From Methylophilaceae bacterium (lineage in GTDB: Bacteria > Pseudomonadota > Gammaproteobacteria > Burkholderiales > Methylophilaceae), in NCBI GenBank assembly GCA_028355955.1, contig JAOMTQ010000003.1, positions 44,438-108,437 on the forward strand: DNA of 64,000 nucleotides, read 5' to 3'. The notes under the pieces were generated by a model. The model saw nothing but the letters and a program-made list of their open reading frames with translations. It had not been told where the DNA came from and did no database searches. The position numbers and the translations under genes are program-made. Positions 50,144 to 62,399 of this stretch are shown here, piece by piece (within the stretch, counting starts at the first letter, position 1; every line of letters starts with the position of its first letter).

Positions 50144-51538
50144 ATGCGTTCAAAATTTGAAAAGTTTTCACTTGTAATTAGTGGTGCAATTATTGGTATT
50201 TTATTTACTTTTAATTTCCCTGTATTTGCTGACAAGAATAACCCAAATAATTTACCAATTGATAAGCTTAGAACTTTTGCAGAAGTATTCGGTAAAATTA
50301 AAACAGATTATGTAGATCAAATTGGAGATCCAAAGCTTCTCGACGAAGCACTCAAAGGGATGATGTCTGGTTTGGATCCACATTCTGTTTATCTCGACAA
50401 AGATAAATATAAAGATTTATCACAAGGTACTGCAGGTGAATTTGGTGGACTAGGCATCGAAGTTGGGATGAAAGATGGTTTTGTAGAAGTAATTACACCT
50501 ATTGAGGATACACCAGCTTACAATGCCGGATTAAAAAGCGGTGATTTAATTATTAAACTTGATGATACCTTAGTTAAAGGGCTCACTCTAAACGATGCCG
50601 TCAAATTAATGAGAGGTAAGCCAGGTACTTCAATCGATATAAGAGTTCTTCGTGATGATGTTGTAGATCCAATTGATATCAAAATTACTCGTGCCCAAAT
50701 TAAAACTAAAAGTGTTAAAGCTAAACTGATCGAACCAGATTACGCATATTTGAGAATAACTCAGTTTCAAGATAGGACAGGTGAAGATTTAGCAAAAGCA
50801 ATTAAAAAATTAAGGGTTGAGAATAAACATGCTTTTAATGGAATTATATTAGATATGAGAAATAATCCTGGTGGCTTATTGACGCAAGCGGTATCTGTTT
50901 CGGCTGCTTTTCTTGATGATGATGAGTTAGTTGTTTATACCGAAGGGAGAGCGCCTGATTCTAAAATGCGCTTAACAACAGCCCCTGAAAATTTCATTAG
51001 GTCTGGAGGAGATTTTGAAAAAAATAATTACATAAAATCACTACCTAAAGATATTAAAGACGTTCCTATGGTAGTAATCATTAATAATGGTTCTGCTTCA
51101 GCGGCTGAAATAGTAACAGGTGCACTGAAGGACCACAAAAGAGCGACTATATTAGGTACACGAAGTTTTGGTAAGGGTTCAGTCCAAAGTATCCTACCAA
51201 TGATGAATGGATCAGCGATTAAATTAACTACAGCTAGATACTTTACGCCAAATGGAACATCTATCCAAGGTAAGGGAATCGAACCAGATATTACAGTTAA
51301 AGATGGCACAGAATCCCTAGCTTATCGCGAGGAAGATATCCCTGACAGCCTTTCTAACCCACAGGATAAAAGTAAGAAAGAAGATAAACCATTAACAAAT
51401 GGGCCAACACCTGAACAAAAGGAAGCGCTTAATAATTTCAAACCCATTAAGTTTGGTACAGATGAAGATATCCAATATATTGAAGCACTTAAGATACTTA
51501 AAGGAATGGGTGATCAAGCTGCAATTTTAAAAAATTAA
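50144..51538 (+). CDS. ctpA: Carboxy-terminal processing protease (S41, PDZ)
   Basis: GLDPHSVYLD; GEFGGLGIEVG PDZ; NNGSASAAEIVTGAL catalytic Ser; GKGSVQ. Confidence 0.95.
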   Translation: MRSKFEKFSLVISGAIIGILFTFNFPVFADKNNPNNLPIDKLRTFAEVFGKIKTDYVDQIGDPKLLDEALKGMMSGLDPHSVYLDKDKYKDLSQGTAGEFGGLGIEVGMKDGFVEVITPIEDTPAYNAGLKSGDLIIKLDDTLVKGLTLNDAVKLMRGKPGTSIDIRVLRDDVVDPIDIKITRAQIKTKSVKAKLIEPDYAYLRITQFQDRTGEDLAKAIKKLRVENKHAFNGIILDMRNNPGGLLTQAVSVSAAFLDDDELVVYTEGRAPDSKMRLTTAPENFIRSGGDFEKNNYIKSLPKDIKDVPMVVIINNGSASAAEIVTGALKDHKRATILGTRSFGKGSVQSILPMMNGSAIKLTTARYFTPNGTSIQGKGIEPDITVKDGTESLAYREEDIPDSLSNPQDKSKKEDKPLTNGPTPEQKEALNNFKPIKFGTDEDIQYIEALKILKGMGDQAAILKN

Positions 51539-51544
51539 TAGTAA

Positions 51545-52171
51545 ATGTACATCGATAAATTTATTGAAGAAATTGAGATAGGGTTAAAAATATTATTTAG
51601 TCCTAGCTTATCGAATAGACCTAGGCCTGATAAAAAAATCTCAAATAAAGTAAATCTAAGCTCTGCGATTAAGAAAAAAAATGCGAAATTAATGAGAGTT
51701 AATCATTCTGGAGAAATTTGTGCTCAAGCTCTTTATAGGGGGCAATTACTCTTTAATGAAGATAAAAAGATTGAAAAAAGTTTACAAAAAGCAGCTGGTG
51801 AAGAAATTGATCACCTTGCTTGGTGTGAAGAAAGAATTGGTGAGTTAAACGGAAAAACTAGCTTGCTAAATCCTATTCTTTATATAGGGTCCATAGGAAT
51901 AGGTGGTATTGCGAGCATCATCGATAAAAAATATAACTTAGGATTTTTAGCTGAAACAGAAAAACAGGTTTCCTCTCATCTTGATAAGCATCTTACTAAA
52001 CTATCTAAAAACGATGTTAAGACAAAAAAAATATTGGAACAGATGAAATTCGATGAGCAACAACATGAAATTGCTGCAAAGGAATTGGGTGCCGCCGAAC
52101 TTCCAAAACCAATAAAAAAAGCTATGGGTATTACATCAAAAATAATGACTACCCTCACCTACAAGATTTAA
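51545..52171 (+). CDS. coq7: Ubiquinone biosynthesis hydroxylase Coq7
   Basis: MRVNHSGEICAQALYRGQ; EEIDHLAWCEERI; MKFDEQQHEIAA di-iron ligands. Confidence 0.93.
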   Translation: MYIDKFIEEIEIGLKILFSPSLSNRPRPDKKISNKVNLSSAIKKKNAKLMRVNHSGEICAQALYRGQLLFNEDKKIEKSLQKAAGEEIDHLAWCEERIGELNGKTSLLNPILYIGSIGIGGIASIIDKKYNLGFLAETEKQVSSHLDKHLTKLSKNDVKTKKILEQMKFDEQQHEIAAKELGAAELPKPIKKAMGITSKIMTTLTYKI

Positions 52172-52176
52172 TTTTA

Positions 52177-52497
52177 ATGTCACAATTATTTAAAGATGTC
52201 TTAAATACTCTCCCAGATATTGACCATGTCATTAAAATTAAACTTTACGACACAAATGGTAATTTTGTCGATGACATTGAAAATTTGCAAGGGACTCAAG
52301 GGTCGCTGAAGGTATACTTTTATTTATATAAAAATTTTAAAGAAATAAACCTTGAAGCAGCTCAAAAAGGCTTAGAACTCTTTTCGGAACATACAGCTGA
52401 GGCAAAAAACTATCCTGGCAATCATCCAAATATTGATCGTTTAATTGATATTTTGCGAACTAACAACATTCTTAGAATTGAAACTATTCTTCGCTAA
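52177..52497 (+). CDS. DUF2322 family protein
   Basis: Small protein with NPxHPNIDRLIDIL-like end typical of DUF2322. Confidence 0.7.
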   Translation: MSQLFKDVLNTLPDIDHVIKIKLYDTNGNFVDDIENLQGTQGSLKVYFYLYKNFKEINLEAAQKGLELFSEHTAEAKNYPGNHPNIDRLIDILRTNNILRIETILR

Positions 52498-52900
52498 TTA
52501 CAAAGTCATGGGTTATTTTCACGCTTTTGCCTAACATAATTGAAGCCGAACAATATTTATTAGCTGATAACTCAATTGCTCTTTCTACGGCTTTTTCTTG
52601 AAGATCAATACCTTTAATTAAAAAATGAATATGGATGCTTGTGAATACTTTTGGTACTTCATCTGCTCTTATCGCATCAATTTCAGCAATACATCCGGTT
52701 ATTTGCTGCCTTGATCTTTTTAAAATAGTGACCACATCGAATGAGGTACACCCGCCCATCCCAATAAGCATCATCTCCATGGGTCTCATGCCCAAACCCT
52801 TCCCTCCGAGCTCTTTGGGGCCATCCAATATAACTTCATGTCCAGATTCAGAGCTGCCTTTAAAGCTTACATCCTGCATCCATTTTATTTTAGTTTTCAA
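52484..52900 (-). CDS. OsmC family protein
   Basis: GMRPMEMMLIGMGGCTSFDVVTILKR; SANKYCSASIML. Confidence 0.92.
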   Translation of the reverse strand: MKTKIKWMQDVSFKGSSESGHEVILDGPKELGGKGLGMRPMEMMLIGMGGCTSFDVVTILKRSRQQITGCIAEIDAIRADEVPKVFTSIHIHFLIKGIDLQEKAVERAIELSANKYCSASIMLGKSVKITHDFVISEE

Positions 52901-52902
52901 TC

Positions 52903-53370
52903 CTACTGAATCTCAACTAATTCAACTTCAAAAATAAGATCTGAATTTGGTGGAATGACATCTCCCGCACCTCTTGAACCATAACCCATACTTGATGGAA
53001 TAATAATTGTTCGACTTCCGCCAACTTGCATTCCATTAACACCACTGTCCCATCCCTTAATCACTTGACCAACTCCAAGAACAAAATTAAATGGCTCTCT
53101 TCTGTCAACTGAACTATCAAACTTAGTGGTTTTTTCACCATTCTCATAAAGCCAGCCTGTATAATGAACAGTCACTGTAAGGCCTTTTTCAGCCTCACGG
53201 CCATCACCAACTTTGTTATCTATAATAATTAATTCTGTAATTCCTTTGTCTTGCATTTTACTTTTCTCCTCGTTAACAAGTTCTATTGCATATGATAGTG
53301 AAGTGCAGCTTAACATCGCAATTAATATCAATATATTTTTTATCATTTCCTTTATTCCTTGTATAAACAT
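52903..53370 (-). CDS. Exported FKBP-type peptidyl-prolyl isomerase
   Basis: VTVHYTGWLYENGEKTTKFDSS; GSRTIIIPSSMGYGSRGAGDVIPPNSDLIFEVEL. Confidence 0.93.
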   Translation of the reverse strand: MFIQGIKEMIKNILILIAMLSCTSLSYAIELVNEEKSKMQDKGITELIIIDNKVGDGREAEKGLTVTVHYTGWLYENGEKTTKFDSSVDRREPFNFVLGVGQVIKGWDSGVNGMQVGGSRTIIIPSSMGYGSRGAGDVIPPNSDLIFEVELVEIQ

Positions 53371-53371
53371 T

Positions 53372-54796
53372 TTAAATCGGTTCGAATGCTAAATTAATTA
53401 ATTCATTTTGGAGTTTATAAGATTTGTTTGCTTCTTTATCGTTCATTAAAAAAATTAATATTTTTTTATTTTTATCTTTATCAACGAAATACCCTGCAAT
53501 TGCGCTGACGTTTTTTAATGAGCCTGTCTTGAAGTGACCATTTTTTTTGACCTTAGAAAACGGCATTTTCTTTTCCAATGTGCCATCTTCATTTAGAACC
53601 GAGAGGGAGGATAGCATTTCCGGCATATAGGGGTGTTCATAAATTTTATCCATTATCTCCAAAAGAGTGTCAGCATTAATATAAGTCTTTCTTGATAATC
53701 CGGCCCCGTTCTCAACAAAAATATTATCATTAGCAATACCCTGATTACCCAACCAATCTAAAACAAAATGATTCACATCATCTTCTGTGACTTGCTTCTT
53801 TAAATCTTCTGCTATCACAGTTAACATTAAGTTCCTTGCCATTAAGTTAAGACTATACTTGTTCATGTCACGAATAAGAACACCAAGTGGTCTTGATAAA
53901 TGACTTGCAATCAACTTACCTTCAAGCCTTTCATTATTATTTACCCAATAACCCCCTGAAAAATTACCCCCATTTTGGACCCATAGATATTTAAAAACTT
54001 CATAAAAATATCTACCATTGTCAATGACAGATAAATCAATTTCTTTATTAGAGCATTTCTTACTCAAGTGACCTTGAAAAATTATCATTTCTTCTTGAAT
54101 ACTATTGGCTTTTTGATAATCTAATGCCTGCTTCCATGAGACACAATTTTTCTGACTTAAACGTAAGTTATTTTTTATCTTTAAATATTTTAAATCTGGT
54201 TTAGCTTCAATCTTAACGTTATTGTTTTGTGGTTTAAATTTAAAATTTATCGTATTTGATTGAATCGAAATTGCATTTGGTAAAACATTGTAAGCTCGCA
54301 TTGGGTCATCATCAAAATCAATTGAGTTAGGAACTTTACCGAAATAACTTTTATTTAAAATTAAATTTCCCTCTATTTTTTTTATCCCTTTTTTTTGTAT
54401 CTCTCTTATTAAAGATTCTAGATTATCAGTTGAAAAACTAGCATCCCCCCTGCCAACAAAAATTAAATCTCCCTCAAGAATGTCATCGTTTAACTGACCT
54501 GTATAGTAAAAGTCAGACCTCCATTTATAATTTGGTCCTAATTTATCCAGTGCAATAAATGATGTAATTATTTTTGTAAGTGACGCTGGATTAAAATTTT
54601 TACTGCCATTGTAGATAATTGCTTTTTTTTGAGGATTAGTTAGATTTTTTACAGCAAAACTGTAACTATCTTTTTTAAAATTATATTTATTTATTAATGA
54701 CTTGAATGGCTGTGGCACTTCCGCAGAAACAGAAACAGAAACAACAACACACAATAAAAAAAATATTTTCATGGTTATTTTTCTATGTGATTGCAT
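53372..54796 (-). CDS. dacB: D-alanyl-D-alanine carboxypeptidase/endopeptidase (PBP4)
   Basis: NPASLTKIITSF (SxxK); SLNLMARNL (SxN); FKTGSLKNVSAIAGY (KTG). Confidence 0.93.
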   Translation of the reverse strand: MQSHRKITMKIFFLLCVVVSVSVSAEVPQPFKSLINKYNFKKDSYSFAVKNLTNPQKKAIIYNGSKNFNPASLTKIITSFIALDKLGPNYKWRSDFYYTGQLNDDILEGDLIFVGRGDASFSTDNLESLIREIQKKGIKKIEGNLILNKSYFGKVPNSIDFDDDPMRAYNVLPNAISIQSNTINFKFKPQNNNVKIEAKPDLKYLKIKNNLRLSQKNCVSWKQALDYQKANSIQEEMIIFQGHLSKKCSNKEIDLSVIDNGRYFYEVFKYLWVQNGGNFSGGYWVNNNERLEGKLIASHLSRPLGVLIRDMNKYSLNLMARNLMLTVIAEDLKKQVTEDDVNHFVLDWLGNQGIANDNIFVENGAGLSRKTYINADTLLEIMDKIYEHPYMPEMLSSLSVLNEDGTLEKKMPFSKVKKNGHFKTGSLKNVSAIAGYFVDKDKNKKILIFLMNDKEANKSYKLQNELINLAFEPI

Positions 54797-56084
54797 TCAA
54801 AATTGCCTCACGAGTTGTCTTTATCATTTCTTTAGCCTCAGACTCTTTAATGCAGTATGGAGGCATAAAGTAAATAGTATTATCTATGGGTCGAATTAAT
54901 ACGCCCTTATTTAAAGAAAACTCAACTACCTTTTCTATTGAAATCTTCGAATCTAACTCAAATGCCCAAATCATTCCAATATTCCTGAGATCACTAATGG
55001 GGAGGTCTTCTAGAGATGAAAATAACCGATTTATTTTTTTTGATAATATAAGATTTTTTTTCAAAACATTATCAGACTCAAAAATAGATAAGGTTCCTAA
55101 TGCTGCACTACATGCTAACGGATTTCCGGTGTAGCTATGAGAATGTAAGAATCCCTTTTTAATATCATCATCATAGAATGCATTATAGATTTCATCCGAG
55201 GTCAAGGTGACAGACATTGGAAGATACCCACCCGTCAAGCCTTTAGATAAGCATACAAAATCTGGTGTAATTTTTGCATGTTGATGAGCAAACATTTTAC
55301 CTGTTCGTCCAAATCCTACAGCAATTTCATCAGCAATAAGATGTACTTCATACTGGTTACATAATTCTCTTACTCTTTCAAGAAACCTGGCATCGTAAAT
55401 ACCCATCCCCGAAGCACATTGCACCATAGGCTCTATGATAATACTTGCTGTCACTTGGTGATTTTTTTCAAAAATTTTTTTTAATTTTTTTAATTTCTCA
55501 TCTAGAAACTCATCTGATGATTGATTATTTTTTTTTAACCTCAAATCTGGTGAGTCTGTCTTTATATAATTTTTTATTAAAGATCCATAATGTGTTCTAA
55601 AAATTGGGACATCAGTGACTGCAAGTGCTCCAAGTGTTTCGCCATGGTAACTATTTTCTAGGTAAATATATTTATTCTTTGAAGAAAAACCTGTTTGACT
55701 CCAATAATGAGAACTCATTTTTAATGCAATTTCTACTGCATTTGCTCCATCGCTCCCATAAGAGCAATGACCCAGATTAGTCAATTTACTTAATTTTTCT
55801 GATAACTCTATAACTGGTGAATGAGTTAGGCCGGCTAACATTGAATGTTCAAGCGTATTTAGTTGCTTAGAAATATATTTTTTAATTATTTTATTGTTAT
55901 GTCCAAATAAATTTACCCACCAAGAGCTAGTAACATCAAGATATTTTTTTCCATCAAAATCATACAGCCAAACTCCCTTTCCTCTTTCAATTGGTATCAG
56001 AGGAAAATTTTCATGATGCTTCATTTGCGTGCAAGGATGCCAAACAGACTTAATACTTCTTTTTATATATTCTTTATTTTTCAT
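54783..56084 (-). CDS. bioA: Adenosylmethionine-8-amino-7-oxononanoate aminotransferase
   Basis: WHPCTQMKHHENFPLIPIERGKGVWLYDFDGKKYLD; SYHGETLGALAVTD; LSKGLTGGYLPMS. Confidence 0.93.
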   Translation of the reverse strand: MKNKEYIKRSIKSVWHPCTQMKHHENFPLIPIERGKGVWLYDFDGKKYLDVTSSWWVNLFGHNNKIIKKYISKQLNTLEHSMLAGLTHSPVIELSEKLSKLTNLGHCSYGSDGANAVEIALKMSSHYWSQTGFSSKNKYIYLENSYHGETLGALAVTDVPIFRTHYGSLIKNYIKTDSPDLRLKKNNQSSDEFLDEKLKKLKKIFEKNHQVTASIIIEPMVQCASGMGIYDARFLERVRELCNQYEVHLIADEIAVGFGRTGKMFAHQHAKITPDFVCLSKGLTGGYLPMSVTLTSDEIYNAFYDDDIKKGFLHSHSYTGNPLACSAALGTLSIFESDNVLKKNLILSKKINRLFSSLEDLPISDLRNIGMIWAFELDSKISIEKVVEFSLNKGVLIRPIDNTIYFMPPYCIKESEAKEMIKTTREAILNAIT

Positions 56085-56090
56085 AAAAGC

Positions 56091-57161
56091 CTATGGCGCT
56101 GGATTCATTACCTCAAGATGAATACTATCTATCTCTTGAATTAACTCGTCATCAATAATATCTAACTCATAAGCTGAAATATTTTGCTTAAGCTGATTTA
56201 TATTTGTTGCTCCAATAACTGTACTAGTCACAAACCATTGAGAGTAGACAAAATTTAATGCTAAGTCGGTTAAGTTTAAGTTTCTTTTTTTCGCTAATGA
56301 GGCGTATTTTTCTATGGCCTTATTTACACCTGTTCTATTGTATCTTCTAGCATAACCAGGAAACAGATTTACACGCCCATTCGCCTTCGGATCTTTTAGA
56401 TATTTCCCACTAAGATGACCAAAGGCTAATGGTGAATATGAGAAAAATGACAAATTTTCTCTAAAAAATATTTCCGTCATACCTAACTCAACCATTCTAT
56501 TTAATAAACTATAGCTATTTTGTAAATTACAAACCAGAGGCAAATCTTTAATTTTTGCAATCCTTATAAATTCCATTACACCCCAGGGCCACTCATTAGA
56601 TAATGCAAAATATCTCACCTTTCCAGTTTTAATAAGATTATCAATACTCATTAACTGTTCCTCAATAGAGACCCAATTAATTAATTTTTCATCTGCATAG
56701 TCGTCTTTTGGATTAAATTTATATTGACCAAACATGGGCACATTTCTTTCGGGCCAATGAAGATATAAAAGATCAATATAGTCCGTCTTTAGTCTTTTCA
56801 AAGAACAATTAACCGCTTCGTTAATATTTTTTTGATCCATTGATTTAGGCCCTCCCCTAATCCAATCAATAGATCTCCTAGGGCCCGCTATTTTTGTAGA
56901 AATAACAAAATCTTCTCTTTTTTGACCTTTAAGCCAATTTCCAATAATTTTTTCTGTTAAATTACATGTTTCTGCTTTTGGTGGAACTGGATACATCTCA
57001 GCAACATCTATACTGTTAATTCCTTTTGATACTGCATAGTCGAGTTGCTTAAAAGCGTCGTTTTGCGTATTTTGATCACCAAAAGTCATCGTGCCAAGTG
57101 TGATTGGTGATACTTTAAGATCGGTTTGACCTACATTTCTGTAACTATTTTTTGTAAACAT
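56091..57161 (-). CDS. Aldo/keto reductase (Tas-like)
   Basis: LGTMTFGDQNTQNDAFKQLDYAVSKGINSIDVAEMYPVPP; LKRLKTDYIDLLYLHWPER. Confidence 0.92.
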   Translation of the reverse strand: MFTKNSYRNVGQTDLKVSPITLGTMTFGDQNTQNDAFKQLDYAVSKGINSIDVAEMYPVPPKAETCNLTEKIIGNWLKGQKREDFVISTKIAGPRRSIDWIRGGPKSMDQKNINEAVNCSLKRLKTDYIDLLYLHWPERNVPMFGQYKFNPKDDYADEKLINWVSIEEQLMSIDNLIKTGKVRYFALSNEWPWGVMEFIRIAKIKDLPLVCNLQNSYSLLNRMVELGMTEIFFRENLSFFSYSPLAFGHLSGKYLKDPKANGRVNLFPGYARRYNRTGVNKAIEKYASLAKKRNLNLTDLALNFVYSQWFVTSTVIGATNINQLKQNISAYELDIIDDELIQEIDSIHLEVMNPAP

Positions 57162-57222
57162 AAGCTTTAAATTATAAATAAATTTAATGAAAACTTGAAA
57201 TTTATAGTATTCATCCCTATTA

Positions 57223-57249
57223 TTAGCACTCTAATAAATAGAGTGCTAG
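57223..57249 (+). promoter_or_regulatory. CIRCE element (HrcA operator) upstream of groESL
   Basis: TTAGCACTC-N9-GAGTGCTAG; one mismatch to the consensus TTAGCACTC-N9-GAGTGCTAA. Confidence 0.93.
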
Positions 57250-57315
57250 TTTTAGTCATAGACTAACCCTAAAATAAAATTTTAACAAAGAATACACAAC
57301 TAGGAGAACTTATAT

Positions 57316-57606
57316 ATGAAAATTCGTCCTTTACACGATCGCTTAATAGTAAGGCGAAAAGAAGAAGAACGTACCACTGCATCAGGAATTGTAATTCCAG
57401 AAAGTGCGTCAGCTGAAAAACCTGATCAAGGAGTTATTGAAGCAGTTGGAAACGGGAAATTACTTGAAGATGGTAACGTCAGGAAACTAGACGTAAAAAT
57501 TGGTGATAAAGTGCTTTTCGGTAAATACGCTGGGCAAGCCGTAACAGTTGATGGTGATGAGCTCCTTGTTATGAAAGAAGAAGACGTAATGGGAATCATT
57601 GAGTAA
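57316..57606 (+). CDS. groES: Co-chaperonin GroES
   Basis: [31 protein letters not shown]. Confidence 0.98.
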   Translation: MKIRPLHDRLIVRRKEEERTTASGIVIPESASAEKPDQGVIEAVGNGKLLEDGNVRKLDVKIGDKVLFGKYAGQAVTVDGDELLVMKEEDVMGIIE

Positions 57607-57644
57607 AAAATTTAAATAAATATATAAATTTGGAGAAAATATAA

Positions 57645-59315
<1,671 letters not shown>

Positions 59316-59345
59316 TTCTAAAAATACTACGTTGAAATATATAAA

Positions 59346-59371
59346 AGGCCTCTTAATCGAGGTCTTTTTTT
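59346..59371 (+). terminator. Intrinsic terminator of groESL
   Basis: AGGCCTC-TTAATC-GAGGTCT followed by T-run. Confidence 0.8.
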
Positions 59372-59426
59372 ATAAAAAATACCAAAAAACTACTAACAAA
59401 AAAAAATTACTGTAGCATGTGTTTTT

Positions 59427-61634
59427 ATGAATTTAACAACAATATCTAAAGCTATTTATTCAGATTTAAATGAAAGACAAATGGAAGCCGTCATGCTTCA
59501 AAGCCAATCAGCACTTGTACTTGCCGGTGCTGGCAGTGGTAAAACAAGGGTTCTGACATCTAGAATTTCTTGGTTAATTGAAAATCAACTAGCAAGCCCA
59601 GGAGCCATTCTCGCTGTTACGTTCACTAACAAAGCGGCAAAGGAAATGCTGACTAGGATTTCGACTCAACTACCGATTAATATAAGAGGAATGTGGGTGG
59701 GTACATTTCACGGATTGTGCAATCGTTTTTTACGTAAGCATCACGTGGATGCCAGTTTACCTGAAACCTTCCAAATTCTTGATAGTGCAGATCAAAAATC
59801 AGCGATTAAAAGAGTAATGAAGGCTATAGGTATTGATGAAGACTTAATTTCCTCGAAAGAGGCGATGTACTTTATTAATAACAATAAAGAGGAAGGTATT
59901 CGATCCCAACAGTTTAAAGCCTATGATGATGTATCTAAAAAACTCAATTCTATTTATGCAGCCTACGATGATCAATGTCAGAAAGAAGGTGTAGTTGATT
60001 TTGCAGAACTTATGTTGCGCTGCCTTGAATTATTCCAAAAAAATTCAACTATCCGCCAACACTACCAGGAAATTTTTAAGCATATCCTTGTGGATGAATT
60101 TCAAGATACTAGTCGCTTACAGTATGAATGGCTGAAAATGCTCACCTCCCCAGAAAGCTTTATTTTTGCAGTGGGGGACGATGATCAATCAATTTATGGG
60201 TTTAGAGGTGCAAGACCTGGAAATATGAAAGATCTTCAGAAAGACTTTAATATCAAAAATGTAATTAAACTGGAACAGAATTATCGGTCTAAAAATAATA
60301 TCCTTAATGCTGCCAACTCAATTATCGAAAATAATAATGATCGATTAGGTAAAAATTTATGGACTGCTTCTGGGGATGGAGATTTAATTAAACAATATAT
60401 AGCATTAGATGATCGATTAGAAACAGCTTATATTTTAGATGAAATTAAAATGCGTCACCGTGCAGGCACTGATTACAACCAGATAGCTATTCTTTATAGG
60501 AATAATGCACAATCAAGAGTTATTGAAATGGCCATGGTCTCTAATAATATCCCCTACAGAGTTTATGGAGGTTTAAGGTTCTTTGAAAGAGCTGAGATAA
60601 AAAGTTCTCTTGCATACCTTAGACTTATAAATAACAAGAGGGATGATAATGCCTTTATGAGAATTGTAAATTTTCCAACTCGAGGCATCGGCGCGAGAGC
60701 TGTTGAACAAATGCAAGACCATTCAAAAAAGAATGATTGTTCTTTGTGGGAAGGTGCAAAAATTTTTATTTCTGAAAGTAAAAATTTAAAAGTATCTGCA
60801 TTTATTGAATTAATTCAAAGTATTGAAGATCAAGTTCATGGAGTAAATATTGATGAGTCAATTGATATAATTAATTCTCATTCTGGCTTAAAAGATCATT
60901 ACCTTAAGGATAAAGATGGTAGCTCACGTGTAGAAAACCTGAACGAACTTGTTTCTGCAGCGAAATCTTTTCTCAATGAAGATAGAGATGAAATCTCTGA
61001 GGAAGAGCCTAACAAAAAACAATCACTAGCTTTAGCTGAATTCCTTGATTTTACTTCTCTGGAAAGTGGTGAATTGCAAGCCGCAGCAAGTGAAGACGCG
61101 TTACAACTCATGACCATTCATTCTTCTAAGGGACTTGAGTTTGATACAGTGTTTATCACTGGTTTAGAAGATGGACTCTGCCCACATGAGAGAAGTTTGA
61201 ATGAAAATAATGGATTAGAAGAAGAGCGAAGATTGATGTACGTCGCCATCACTAGAGCAAAAAATATACTACATCTTACCTTGTCTCAATCTCGTATGAC
61301 CTACGGACAACCAACCTATAATCTTCCTTCAAGGTTTCTTGATGAAATTCCAGAATCATTAATAAAAAAAATAAATGTGCCAATTAACAATAGAAATTCT
61401 ATTGGAACCTCATATCATAATAATTCGGCAAGCCCACTCAAAACATCGAGCAAACAAGTCTCTAATAACCAATATGAAATTAAAATTGGTTCTATGGTCA
61501 AGCACGATAAATTTGGAGGGGGAACAGTTATAGGCTACGAAGGAAATGAAAATGATCTCCGAATAGAAATCAAATTTCAGAATCATGGAATTAAAATGTT
61601 AGCGATGGAGTATGCAAAGCTCACCAAAGTGTAA
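59427..61634 (+). CDS. uvrD: UvrD/Rep-type DNA helicase II
   Basis: LNERQMEAV; VLAGAGSGKTRVL; VDEFQDTSRLQYEWL; GDDDQSIYGFRGA; MTIHSSKGLEFDTVF. Confidence 0.96.
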   Translation: MNLTTISKAIYSDLNERQMEAVMLQSQSALVLAGAGSGKTRVLTSRISWLIENQLASPGAILAVTFTNKAAKEMLTRISTQLPINIRGMWVGTFHGLCNRFLRKHHVDASLPETFQILDSADQKSAIKRVMKAIGIDEDLISSKEAMYFINNNKEEGIRSQQFKAYDDVSKKLNSIYAAYDDQCQKEGVVDFAELMLRCLELFQKNSTIRQHYQEIFKHILVDEFQDTSRLQYEWLKMLTSPESFIFAVGDDDQSIYGFRGARPGNMKDLQKDFNIKNVIKLEQNYRSKNNILNAANSIIENNNDRLGKNLWTASGDGDLIKQYIALDDRLETAYILDEIKMRHRAGTDYNQIAILYRNNAQSRVIEMAMVSNNIPYRVYGGLRFFERAEIKSSLAYLRLINNKRDDNAFMRIVNFPTRGIGARAVEQMQDHSKKNDCSLWEGAKIFISESKNLKVSAFIELIQSIEDQVHGVNIDESIDIINSHSGLKDHYLKDKDGSSRVENLNELVSAAKSFLNEDRDEISEEEPNKKQSLALAEFLDFTSLESGELQAAASEDALQLMTIHSSKGLEFDTVFITGLEDGLCPHERSLNENNGLEEERRLMYVAITRAKNILHLTLSQSRMTYGQPTYNLPSRFLDEIPESLIKKINVPINNRNSIGTSYHNNSASPLKTSSKQVSNNQYEIKIGSMVKHDKFGGGTVIGYEGNENDLRIEIKFQNHGIKMLAMEYAKLTKV

Positions 61635-62399
61635 CTATTTAGTTATTGATTTATATACATCCTTATAGGTTATATATTGAAAAGAAAATAATGTTGAAAT
61701 GTAAGCTGCTAAGACCAACATGCATAAGAATATCAGGACGTAAGACATCAGAACATTTTCACTTGATCCTAGTATTGTAAAAACCATGATCATTAAAAAA
61801 ATTACCGAGATAAAGCCTCCCAGTAAAATCAGCCAAGAAAGTGTAATAGGCATAATTGAGAGCAATACACCCGCAAAGCTTGATTTTATAGCTTTTATCA
61901 ACCCAAAATTATGGTAGGCAATTAAGATAGGTGAAAACCACGTTGCCATGAGAATGGGTATAGCTAAAACCATAAACTTTACAAGGATGCTGACTAGGTT
62001 ATTAGAAATGTCTTCACTTATCTCAGGTTCACTTGCAGCAGCCAAAATATTTTTTATGTCTGGGCTCAAAACTAAAGAGATTAATAATGAATAAAATAAA
62101 CAAATTACACCAAGATAAATAAGCAATCTCATATTTTCCTTATTAATCTTTAGCAAAGCTTTAAAATTTATTTCTTTTTTATCTTGACTCAATCTAAAGA
62201 AGTTTATAAAAATCATAGTTGAAATAGGCCAAGCGATGATTAAAAATGGACTTATAAAACTTAAACCAGGAATACTTGGAACAAGAAGATAAGCAAAAAT
62301 ATAAGCACTACCTAAAAGCAGGGTTACTTTAAAATTTAACTTGGATAATAATACACTTTGAGTAACCCAATGATGTGACTTGTTAAGTGTTCTTTTCAA
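61635..62399 (-). CDS. BPSS1780-family membrane protein
   Basis: Multi-TM; location between uvrD and thrB; STLFSFQYITYKDVY C-terminus. Confidence 0.72.
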   Translation of the reverse strand: MKRTLNKSHHWVTQSVLLSKLNFKVTLLLGSAYIFAYLLVPSIPGLSFISPFLIIAWPISTMIFINFFRLSQDKKEINFKALLKINKENMRLLIYLGVICLFYSLLISLVLSPDIKNILAAASEPEISEDISNNLVSILVKFMVLAIPILMATWFSPILIAYHNFGLIKAIKSSFAGVLLSIMPITLSWLILLGGFISVIFLMIMVFTILGSSENVLMSYVLIFLCMLVLAAYISTLFSFQYITYKDVYKSITK

